Under the pieces are notes generated by a model, which did not search any database, was not told the DNA's origin, and saw nothing but the letters and a program-made list of their open reading frames with translations. Positions 17,515 to 24,105 of a DNA stretch of 64,000 nucleotides are shown here, in pieces; position 1 is the first letter of the stretch; every line of letters starts with the position of its first letter. The position numbers and the translations under genes are program-made. Where the stretch lies: assembly GCA_002423435.1 (NCBI GenBank), contig DIWE01000026.1, positions 3,528 through 67,527 of the forward strand, read 5' to 3'. This stretch comes from Clostridiales bacterium UBA6114. GTDB lineage: Bacteria; Bacillota; Clostridia; Oscillospirales; Butyricicoccaceae.

Positions 17515-17790
17515 GTGACCAGTTTTAGAGATAATCTGCATCAGGCATTTATGCAGTCCCAGTATGACCTCAGCATGGAAAACCGAAAAACCGACCCGTA
17601 TTACCAGAAGCTCGAAAAACAATACGATCAGACCTTTAATGAAATACGCAACAAGCTCGGCAAGCACCGCAAGCTCATGCTCAAATTGGAGCGGCTGCAA
17701 AATGAAATCGAGGGCATAGATGAAGATTTTATCTATCTTCAGGGCTTCATCGACTGCGTAACATTGCTCAGAACCATAAAACTGCTGTAA
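17515..17790 (+). CDS. DUF6809-like small protein (first of pair)
   Basis: About 91 aa from GTG 17515 after AAGGAAGAAGG; the frame stays open to 17440 without a better start. It is mostly helical and charged, with a coiled-coil-like middle (KLGKHRKLMLKLERLQNEIE) and a C-terminal FIYLQGFIDCVTLLRTIKLL. It resembles the next gene in layout (helix, hinge, then an F-x-x-GF-x helix). No function is known. It is 12 bases from the second gene and controlled by the XRE-operator promoter. Confidence 0.6.
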   Translation: MTSFRDNLHQAFMQSQYDLSMENRKTDPYYQKLEKQYDQTFNEIRNKLGKHRKLMLKLERLQNEIEGIDEDFIYLQGFIDCVTLLRTIKLL

Positions 17791-17802
17791 AGGTGGACGG
17801 CC

Positions 17803-18054
17803 ATGGAAGACAACATTATTGACGCTATTTATTTGGGTAATCTCAACCCCAATGAGCGTATGCAAATAAAAGACCCCGAATTTCTGAGACTTGAAAACAA
17901 CGTGGTAATGCTGGAAAGCCAGTTAGGTAAACAACTCGATACATATGGCAGTATGAACGCTCTGGAGGCGAGACTGCGGTTTATTGAGGGTTTCCGCATC
18001 GGCGCTCAGATCATTTTGGATGTTATGACCGCTAAGATCACAAGTATACTATAA
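17803..18054 (+). CDS. DUF6809-like small protein (second of pair)
   Basis: 83 aa, ATG 17803 after AAAGGTGG. It opens with DAIYLGNLNPNER, a pattern typical of short Clostridia proteins annotated DUF6809. A helical region follows (LRLENNVVMLESQLGKQLD), then the conserved end FIEGFRIGAQIILDVM. Function unknown. Its gap to the first gene is 12 bases, so they are co-transcribed. The DUF6809 assignment is from memory of the family pattern. Confidence 0.65.
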   Translation: MEDNIIDAIYLGNLNPNERMQIKDPEFLRLENNVVMLESQLGKQLDTYGSMNALEARLRFIEGFRIGAQIILDVMTAKITSIL

Positions 18055-18099
18055 TCGACTAAATAATTAAGTAAAAATCAGTTCCAGGGAAGCGGGAAG

Positions 18100-18816
18100 C
18101 TAAAGCAGGGCGCGGACGATCTCGTCCGTATGCATGCCGCGGGAGCCTTTTATAAGAACCGCGTCACCGGGAGACAGAAAGGATTTGAGCTCCGCTGCGG
18201 CCTGATCGTTACTTTCTAAAACGCGGCAGTCGATCCCGGGCCGGACGGAGCGGGCGCCCTCGGCCACGGCTTTCGACTCCGGACCGACGGTAAGTAAAAT
18301 ATCGACTCCGTTTTCCGCGGCGCAGACGCCGACTTCAAAATGCGCCTGCCGGGAATACTCCCCCAGTTCGAGCATATCCGCCAGCACGGCCACTCTGCGG
18401 CAGGCCTTAACCCCCAAAAGGACATTAAGGCCGCTTCTGGCCGCGTCGGGGCTGGAGTTGTAGGAGTCGTCGATGACGGTGACGTCGCCCATATTATAAA
18501 TCTGCTGGCGCATGGCGAGCGGGCGGTAACCCCCGAGTGCGGCCGCAGCCCGGTCCAGGTGCACGCCCAGCCGCTGTGCCACGGCAAGACCGGCGAGCGC
18601 GTCCAGAACATGGTGCGTTCCAAGTGCCGGCAGGGTCACATCGGCGCTCTCCCCCCTCGGACCGGTGCAGCGGAAAACGGTGGTTTCCTTCAAAACCGCA
18701 ATCCCCTCCGCGCGGAAATCGCACCAGGGCGCCGCGCCGTAAAAGACGGTCTCATAGGTAGTCTTTCCGCGGAGGCCGGCGAGCATCGGGTCGTCCCCGT
18801 TTAAAAACAGAACGGA
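18100..18816 (-). pseudogene. murF: Truncated murF (C-terminal half of UDP-MurNAc-tripeptide:D-Ala-D-Ala ligase)
   Basis: MurF homology begins abruptly at about 18816 (VLFLNGDDPMLAGL) and runs to a normal C-terminus (AVLIKGSRGMHTDEIVRALL). The central/C-terminal motifs LGTHHVLDALAGLAVAQRLG, IDDSYNSSPDA and RVAVLADMLELGEYSRQAH are intact. The first 200 or so residues are missing, including the GTNGKT ATP-binding loop, so it cannot work as a ligase alone. The frame is closed by TGA at 18850-18852 inside vanX, and vanX runs over the junction in another frame by 16 bases. Codons look more GC-rich than those of vanX. It may be what is left of a vanX-murF arrangement, as described for Desulfitobacterium-type clusters, or a scar of van insertion. 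Confidence 0.85.
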
Positions 18817-19442
18817 ACCCCGTGTGAACCTAACTCTGCGATGGGAAAATCAAAATAAGTGTTTGGATAAGGCTCGTGTTTCAGTGTGTAATGCCACCAC
18901 TCGCAATCGTATGAAACAAAACCGCAGGCCTCCATGATAGAACAAAGGGTTTGACGGTTTCTCGCTTCGGCCTGTGTGATTCCTTTTGCTCCGTGATGTG
19001 AGACTAAGTCCATCAAATCAAAGTCGCCGCCCATTTCAGCAAGTGTGCCGGCAGCTAAATGATAAAGCGTCAAGTCAATCGCGCTGCCCCGACTGTGGCC
19101 CGACTTCGCGGCCACATATCCTTGTGTAACGATCTCCGTCTTGTCGATATTCGGATAGTGTTTTGGTTTCGTCCGGCCATCCTCCGGCTGTTTTGACCAG
19201 CGCAGAAAACAATCTACGGCGCATTGAGGGCGATAACCATCCCAAAGAAGCAGGCCAAAGCCAAAGGATGCGGCGTTTTCCCGCGCTTTTTTAAGGGCTG
19301 TGCACAAAGCTCTCGTACCGACAATTCGATTTACCGCATATCCGTCCACCGGTTTGCCGGTAAAATTATCCCATGTGGCGTATTTGGCGTCCCACCGTAT
19401 TCCGGGTACAAACTCGTCTACAAAGACAAAATCATTTTTCAT
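18801..19442 (-). CDS. vanX: D-Ala-D-Ala dipeptidase VanX
   Basis: 213 aa. Zinc dipeptidase of the M15D family with all key residues at the family positions: Arg71 in WDGYRP, His116 and Asp123 in SGHSRGSAID, and the EWWHY motif (Glu180, His183). It removes cytoplasmic D-Ala-D-Ala so that only D-Ala-D-Lac enters the cell wall. The ATG overlaps the ligase stop by four bases (ATGA). The family normally ends at FDFP plus about two residues; here the tail runs 11 residues further (ending GSHGVPFCF) across the murF junction, which looks like a rearrangement scar and probably does not harm activity. Confidence 0.95.
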   Translation of the reverse strand: MKNDFVFVDEFVPGIRWDAKYATWDNFTGKPVDGYAVNRIVGTRALCTALKKARENAASFGFGLLLWDGYRPQCAVDCFLRWSKQPEDGRTKPKHYPNIDKTEIVTQGYVAAKSGHSRGSAIDLTLYHLAAGTLAEMGGDFDLMDLVSHHGAKGITQAEARNRQTLCSIMEACGFVSYDCEWWHYTLKHEPYPNTYFDFPIAELGSHGVPFCF

Positions 19443-20479
19443 CGTCTTTGTCCTTTTAATGTCGATGATACAATCCGGTCGAGCATTTCGGCAAACGACA
19501 GCCCCGCGGCCGCCATCATTCTCGGATAACGGCTGTATGAGGTCAGACCGGGCAAGGTATTGACCTCGTTGAGGATGACTTTTCCGTCTTCCGTAAGGAA
19601 CATATCCACCCTGGACAGTCCCCTGCAGCCCAAGGCGCGATATACGGCTTTTGCCGTCTCTAAAACGAGCTGACGCGCCTCTGCCGAAATGTCGGCGGGA
19701 ACGATTATGCTCGAGTTCTCGGAACCGTTTTCAGGCTTCTTCTCCTGATGGATTCTGAAAAAACCATGGGACAGACAAATCTGATCCACCTCGCCCGCGG
19801 TCAAATCCATATCGCTCCCTAATATCGCGCATCCCACCTCGCTGCCGACGACAGCCTCTTCAATGAGCACCTTCGAGTCATACTGTCTTGCGGTTTCCAC
19901 CGCACTCATGAGTTCTTCCTTTCGACATACCTTGCTGACGCCGAACGAGGAACCCGAACGGGCCGGCTTTACAAAAACGGGATAAGTGAGCCGGTCGGCA
20001 TCAATATTCTCGTTTATTGTGACAGTCCGGAAATCTGGCGTGGCAATTCCCGCTTTTCTGGCGACGATATAAGCAAGGGATTTGTCCATACACAGGGCGG
20101 AGCTTTGGACGTCGCAGCCTACATAGGGGATGCCGGAAAGCTCCAGCAAACCCTGCATCGCACCATCCTCACCAAGCTTGCCATGCAGAACGGGAAACAC
20201 CATATCCAAACGGATCGTTTTGTATTGTCCCTGCTCCAGAACAATGAGTCCGTGTACGCTTCTGTCCGGTGACAGACAAGCCTGCCAGCAATTGCCGTTT
20301 TCCCAATTTGCGCCGGGGTAGTCACAAAGCTTCCAAACACCATTTTTCGTAATCCCGATATAGAACGGTTCATACTTTTCGATATCAAGGTTTTTTGCGA
20401 CCTCCCCCGCAGATTTAACGGAGATGGGATGTTCTTCGGAACAGCCTCCGAATAGAATCGCGATTTTTAACCTATCCAT
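19439..20479 (-). CDS. D-alanine:D-lactate ligase, VanA group
   Basis: 346 aa from ATG 20479, which lies inside the last codons of vanH. ATP-grasp ligase joining D-Ala to D-lactate for glycopeptide-resistant wall precursors. It begins KIAILFGGCSEEHPISVKSA and has PVFVKPARSGSSFGVSKV and LNEVNTLPGLTSYSRYPRMM. The omega loop reads FRIHQE...NGSEN, with the histidine that marks D-Lac ligases instead of the tyrosine of D-Ala:D-Ala enzymes. By eye it is close to VanA-type proteins over its whole length, but the exact van type (A, D, F, M or new) cannot be set without alignment. It sits in the order H-ligase-X with overlapping ends. Confidence 0.94.
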   Translation of the reverse strand: MDRLKIAILFGGCSEEHPISVKSAGEVAKNLDIEKYEPFYIGITKNGVWKLCDYPGANWENGNCWQACLSPDRSVHGLIVLEQGQYKTIRLDMVFPVLHGKLGEDGAMQGLLELSGIPYVGCDVQSSALCMDKSLAYIVARKAGIATPDFRTVTINENIDADRLTYPVFVKPARSGSSFGVSKVCRKEELMSAVETARQYDSKVLIEEAVVGSEVGCAILGSDMDLTAGEVDQICLSHGFFRIHQEKKPENGSENSSIIVPADISAEARQLVLETAKAVYRALGCRGLSRVDMFLTEDGKVILNEVNTLPGLTSYSRYPRMMAAAGLSFAEMLDRIVSSTLKGQRR

Positions 20480-21440
20480 GCCGCTTTCTCCCTTCAAATC
20501 TCAGGCAATTGATCATCGTATTTTCAACCGTATCGCAGAGGGCGTGTTCCGTGTAATAGGCGGTGTGCGGGGTAATAAGCACATTCGGCAATTTTTGCAG
20601 TCTGAGCAACAGCTTGTTTTCAATGGTTTTTTCTCTGTTGTCAAAATAGAAAACCCCTTCCTCTCCTTCGAGGACATCGAGCGCCGCGCCGCCCAGTTTG
20701 CCGCTTTCGAGCGCTTTAATAAGCGCCTCGGTGTCAAGAAGCGGACCGCGTCCGGTATTTACTATAAACGCGCCGTGCTTCATCTGCCCGAACCGCTCTC
20801 GATTAAAAAGATGGTTTGTCTCCGCGTTGAGCGGTATATGGAGCGTTACAATATCGCTCCTCTGTAGCAATTCATCAAGAGAAACGTAATCGGCGGAGGT
20901 TGCGGGACAAGGGTCATAGGCCAATATGCGGCAGCCAAAGCCCCGCAGCCTGAGAATAACCGCCGCGCCAATGCGTCCCGTTCCGATTACCCCAACGGTC
21001 ATGTCGCGTAATTCCTTCCCTCGCACATCATTCAATCTGAAATCATGAATATCCCCACGGCTGATAATGGATTTTGCATTTCGCACCGCCATCAGCATCA
21101 GCATTACTGTGTAATCAGCCACGCTGTCGGGCGAATAAGCGACATTTTCAACGGAAATGCCGACGCTTTCCGCATATTTTACATTAATATGGTTATATCC
21201 GATGCTTCTTGTGGAGATATACTTTACACCAGCCTGTCTTAGCGCAAGAAGAACGGAATTTGTGATTTGAGTTTTATGGCCGACGCTGATGCATCGGTTT
21301 CCGAATGCCAGATGAGTATTGACTTCGGATACCGCCGCATCCGTGATCGTCGGCATAACGCCAAAGCGAGGCGCCGTCTCCCGGAACAAAACGGCCTCAT
21401 CCTGTCCGCATCCATAAATTGTAATCCCGATTTCTGCCAT
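20472..21440 (-). CDS. vanH: D-lactate dehydrogenase VanH
   Basis: 322 aa. NAD(P)-dependent D-2-hydroxyacid dehydrogenase that makes D-lactate from pyruvate for the ligase. The nucleotide loop is GVIGTGRIGAAV (about 146-157). The catalytic set is Arg in NTGRGPLLDTEAL, Glu in ALDVLEGEEG and His in ITPHTAYYTEHAL. YISTRSIGYNHIN is typical of VanH. The ATG at 21440 follows AAAGGATC. It is the first gene of the resistance operon and overlaps the ligase start by eight bases. Four phased TAAGA repeats lie 93-130 bases upstream. Confidence 0.95.
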   Translation of the reverse strand: MAEIGITIYGCGQDEAVLFRETAPRFGVMPTITDAAVSEVNTHLAFGNRCISVGHKTQITNSVLLALRQAGVKYISTRSIGYNHINVKYAESVGISVENVAYSPDSVADYTVMLMLMAVRNAKSIISRGDIHDFRLNDVRGKELRDMTVGVIGTGRIGAAVILRLRGFGCRILAYDPCPATSADYVSLDELLQRSDIVTLHIPLNAETNHLFNRERFGQMKHGAFIVNTGRGPLLDTEALIKALESGKLGGAALDVLEGEEGVFYFDNREKTIENKLLLRLQKLPNVLITPHTAYYTEHALCDTVENTMINCLRFEGRKRHG

Positions 21441-21495
21441 GATTTCGATTGATCCTTTCTGAAATGATGAAAGCCTGTCCGATTCGATAGTTTCA

Positions 21496-21569
21496 TCTTA
21501 CCGAAATCAGGCAGGCAATATTGGAATTTGCTCTTAGCAAAATCTTAATGTTTTCTTATGAAAGTCTTA
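21496..21569 (-). promoter_or_regulatory. vanH promoter region with four 11-bp-phased VanR-type repeats
   Basis: TAAGA on the coding strand (TCTTA on plus, starting at 21532, 21543, 21554 and 21565) recurs four times with an exact 11-base period. A -10-like TAAGAT follows nearer the gene (plus 21495-21500). OmpR/PhoB-type regulators bind such direct repeats. The same repeat occurs before vanR at 23613-23638. Confidence 0.75.
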
Positions 21570-21592
21570 TTCTTTTATTATTTCTGCGATGT

Positions 21593-21625
21593 AAAAATCC
21601 CGCCTATCATATGGGCGGGATTTTG
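21593..21625 (-). terminator. Terminator between vanS and vanH
   Basis: AAAATCCCGCC (21594-21604) pairs with GGCGGGATTTT (21614-21624), loop of nine, followed by T-runs. It separates the vanRS transcript from vanH-ligase-vanX. Confidence 0.9.
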
Positions 21626-21709
21626 GAAAATGATATGTCAGCGAAGCGGGCTGTACAGGAAAAACATTCGCTGTTTTTTGCATCAGGGCGGTATCATCTG
21701 TTAACCGGA

Positions 21710-22861
21710 TCAGATCACATTAAGATTTTCTTTTGACGGAAGCTTTACTGCAAATGTAGTATTTTCCGGGTTGCTTTCCACAGAGATTGTTCCACCGTGA
21801 GCCGTGACAATCTCTTGTGAGATTGCCAAACCCAGTCCTGCTCCACCGGTGTTTGTGGAACGTGCAGTATCCAATCGGTAAAATTTTTCAAAAATAGTTT
21901 CAAGCTTTTCCTTCGGGATTGGATTCCCCTGATTCGTAAAAGTTATAACAATATTTTTGTCCTGCTGTTTCGCGGAAATGTCAATGACGCTGTTTTCATA
22001 GCTATAGGCTATCGCATTTTTCAGAATATTATTGAATACACGGGCCAGTTTGTCTGCATCTCCCCACAGAGTGAGTCCTTGCGGCACATTGACAGACACC
22101 TGTTTTCCCTGCGGAGTCAGCATTGGATAGAATTCATCTGCCATCTGTTGGAGCATGAACAGTAAATTAATTTTTTCTTTATTCAAAACAATCGTTTGAA
22201 GATTAAACCTTGTGATCTCAAAAAACTCATTGATAAGCTGCTCTAATCGATACGCTTTTTCCAAGGTAATACCGACATATTTTGCCTTCTGTTCGGGAGG
22301 CATATCAGGAGCTTCATCCAGAAGACTTAAGTATCCTATAACCGAGGTCAGAGGTGTCTTTATATCATGGGCCAGGTAAACTACCAAATCATTCTTGCGC
22401 TGCTCGGCGTCCAGTGCAGCTTTTTTTTGTTTTTCCAAGTTGTTTTTTATCTGGTTTAGCTTATTCTCCATAAAGTTAAGTTCCAGTGACAATGTAATTT
22501 CATCATCGGATTCTTCGGCAAGTTTATCCACTCCGGCAATGACTTCATCGAAATATTTTGTGAGCCAGGAAACAGAAAATCGAAAAAGGATAACTAAAAA
22601 TATTAGCATTACAACAAAAAGGATCATTTCCATATTGTTGCGAAACACCAACTGATAGATTGTCAGCGCGTCCGAATTTTCAAAATGAAAAGCGTTGATT
22701 AGAAATAGAACGATACGATTTCCGATCTGTCCGCGCAGGATATAGCGCAATAGATAAACAGTCACGGCGGCGGCAACTGTAATAAGAAGCATTTGAAAGA
22801 ATATTTTTCTTTTTAATTGCGAATAATCATTTTTTCTCTTACTTTTCAATCTTATAGCCAA
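21710..22861 (-). CDS. vanS: Sensor histidine kinase VanS
   Basis: 383 aa, starting at TTG 22861 inside the end of vanR, as in VanA-type operons (MAIRLKSKRKNDYSQLKRK). Two membrane segments (about 20-38 and 77-97) flank a short outer loop like that of VanA-type sensors. A HAMP-like region follows, then the H box YLAHDIKTPLTSVIGYLSLL (His165), the N box FNNILKNAIAYSYENS and G boxes (FEKFYRLDTAR, GGAGLGLAIS). It senses glycopeptide action and phosphorylates VanR. The similarity of its sensor part to VanA-type VanS suggests a vancomycin/teicoplanin-like signal, but this is untested. Confidence 0.94.
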   Translation of the reverse strand: MAIRLKSKRKNDYSQLKRKIFFQMLLITVAAAVTVYLLRYILRGQIGNRIVLFLINAFHFENSDALTIYQLVFRNNMEMILFVVMLIFLVILFRFSVSWLTKYFDEVIAGVDKLAEESDDEITLSLELNFMENKLNQIKNNLEKQKKAALDAEQRKNDLVVYLAHDIKTPLTSVIGYLSLLDEAPDMPPEQKAKYVGITLEKAYRLEQLINEFFEITRFNLQTIVLNKEKINLLFMLQQMADEFYPMLTPQGKQVSVNVPQGLTLWGDADKLARVFNNILKNAIAYSYENSVIDISAKQQDKNIVITFTNQGNPIPKEKLETIFEKFYRLDTARSTNTGGAGLGLAISQEIVTAHGGTISVESNPENTTFAVKLPSKENLNVI

Positions 22862-23537
22862 CCCCCCATACCGTTTTGATATATTTGGGATGTTCCGCGC
22901 TGTCGTGCATTTTTTCTCTTAAATGCCGGATATGAACCATTACCGTATTGTTGTTGTTTAAGAAATACTTATCTCCCCATACCTCATGGAACAGTTCTTC
23001 CGAACTGACCACCCGTCCGCGATTTAAGCAAAGGACCCAAAGAATTGAAAACTCCGTAGGAGTCAGGAGAAGCTGCTTTCCGTTTAGGGTGCATCTGTGA
23101 TCGTCTTTGTCCAGTACTAAACCTGAAATTTCAATAATGCTTTCGTCCTGAACCGGTTCAGAACTGTTATATTTCTTGAATCTTCGCAATTGTGCTTTTA
23201 CCCGGGCAACCATTTCAAGAGGTCGAAAAGGCTTTGTAATATAATCATCCGCGCCTAATGTAAGCCCTGTAATTTTATCAATTTCTTCGTCCTTAGCCGT
23301 TAACATAATCACAGGGAAGTTGTATTTTTTTCTAATCTGCTGACAAATTGAAAAGCCTGTTACATCGGGAAGCATGACATCCAATATTGCCAAATCTATA
23401 TTTTGGTTTTCAACACACTGTAAAGCATCCCGCCCGTTATAGAACTTGAATACATCATAATTTTCGTTTTTCAAATATACTTCAATCAAGTCCGCAATGG
23501 ACTGTTCATCATCTACCACTAAAATATTTGCTGTCAT
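22839..23537 (-). CDS. vanR: Response regulator VanR
   Basis: 232 aa from ATG 23537 (ILVVDDEQSIADLIEVYLKN); an ATG at 23570 with a longer N-terminus is possible, because the AAGGAG site sits between them. The receiver domain has phospho-acceptor Asp53 in LAILDVMLPD and Lys in YITKPFRPLE. The OmpR/PhoB winged helix holds LTPTEFSILWVL and ends VWGVGYKIEK, identical to the end of enterococcal VanR. It activates vanH-ligase-vanX and probably itself, given the phased TAAG repeats before both genes. It overlaps vanS by 23 bases. Confidence 0.95.
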   Translation of the reverse strand: MTANILVVDDEQSIADLIEVYLKNENYDVFKFYNGRDALQCVENQNIDLAILDVMLPDVTGFSICQQIRKKYNFPVIMLTAKDEEIDKITGLTLGADDYITKPFRPLEMVARVKAQLRRFKKYNSSEPVQDESIIEISGLVLDKDDHRCTLNGKQLLLTPTEFSILWVLCLNRGRVVSSEELFHEVWGDKYFLNNNNTVMVHIRHLREKMHDSAEHPKYIKTVWGVGYKIEK

Positions 23538-23612
23538 AGTCTGCTCAACTCCTTCTTTCACAAAATCCATAATATCATATCAAGGAATCGAAAACAGTTT
23601 TGTGGGTTTAAT

Positions 23613-23638
23613 CTTATCAAATCCTTAAAATTATCTTA
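23613..23638 (-). promoter_or_regulatory. Three 11-bp-phased VanR-type repeats before vanR
   Basis: TAAG(A/G) on the coding strand (CTTA on plus at 23613, 23624 and 23635), exact period 11. A TATGAT -10 lies about 35 bases downstream. The arrangement matches the vanH promoter repeats and suggests autoactivation. Confidence 0.7.
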
Positions 23639-23674
23639 AGCATAAGAGACAATATGCTTTTTTCCTATTTTCTT

Positions 23675-23836
23675 TCAGCCTGCCATCGGCAGGCTTTGGA
23701 GCATCTTTGGTATCGCCCATGAACGGCCGAAACGCGCAACATCATCTATCCTTTTTTCTTCGCAAAGTTTTTGTATTCTACGTTCAGAAATGCCCCATTT
23801 GATTGCCGCATCCCAAACAGAAATATAGTCTAACAT
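23675..23836 (-). CDS. Small excisionase-like helix-turn-helix protein
   Basis: 53 aa, ATG 23836 to TGA at 23675, preceded by GGAGG. MLDYISVWDAAIKWGISERR, then CEEKRIDDVARFGRSWAIPK, is the winged HTH pattern of small MerR/Xis-like proteins common in Clostridia mobile elements. A dyad TTATATACGCACATCCGTATAA (split by a few bases, about 23867-23888) lies over its TATAAT -10, so it may be autoregulated. It stands 138 bases upstream of vanR on the same strand, and may mark the edge of a mobilised segment. Confidence 0.75.
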   Translation of the reverse strand: MLDYISVWDAAIKWGISERRIQKLCEEKRIDDVARFGRSWAIPKMLQSLPMAG

Positions 23837-23911
23837 TTTGCCGACCTCCGTGACAGGTTAGCTTTATTATATACGCACATCCGTATAATATCGAGAAAAA
23901 GCATGAAATAA

Positions 23912-24058
23912 TCAGATCTCAAAGGATGTTTGTTCAATCGGTTCATATCAGAAGCCTACACTGTGGACGGAGCCGAACAACAGAATATAACAATCAAATA
24001 CAAATTTGCCGGCAGTCTGAACGCCGAGGACGAAAAAAGCGGACATCCACCCACATAA
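23912..24058 (+). pseudogene. Possible remnant of a site-specific recombinase C-terminus
   Basis: An open stretch of 48 codons without a start ends in EAYTVDGAEQQNITIKYKFA. That resembles the C-terminal DUF4368-type tail of large serine recombinases (hydrophilic strand, then I-x-I-x-Y-x-F-x-G). Nothing else of the recombinase is present. The assignment is weak, and chance coding is possible. Confidence 0.3.
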
Positions 24059-24083
24059 TTGTGAATGGATGCCTGCTTTTTAA
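24033..24083 (-). terminator. Terminator of SLH surface-protein gene
   Basis: AAAAAGCGGACATCCA and TGGATGCCTGCTTTTT form a 16-base stem with two mismatches and a 17-base loop. It lies just beyond the SLH gene stop, with T-runs in both directions. Confidence 0.65.
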
Positions 24084-24105
24084 GTTCGCTTTTTGTTAAT
24101 CCGCT

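Noticed and set aside
18055..18860. vanY, vanZ or vanW after vanX
   Set aside because: Only the murF fragment is found there; no such domains were seen.
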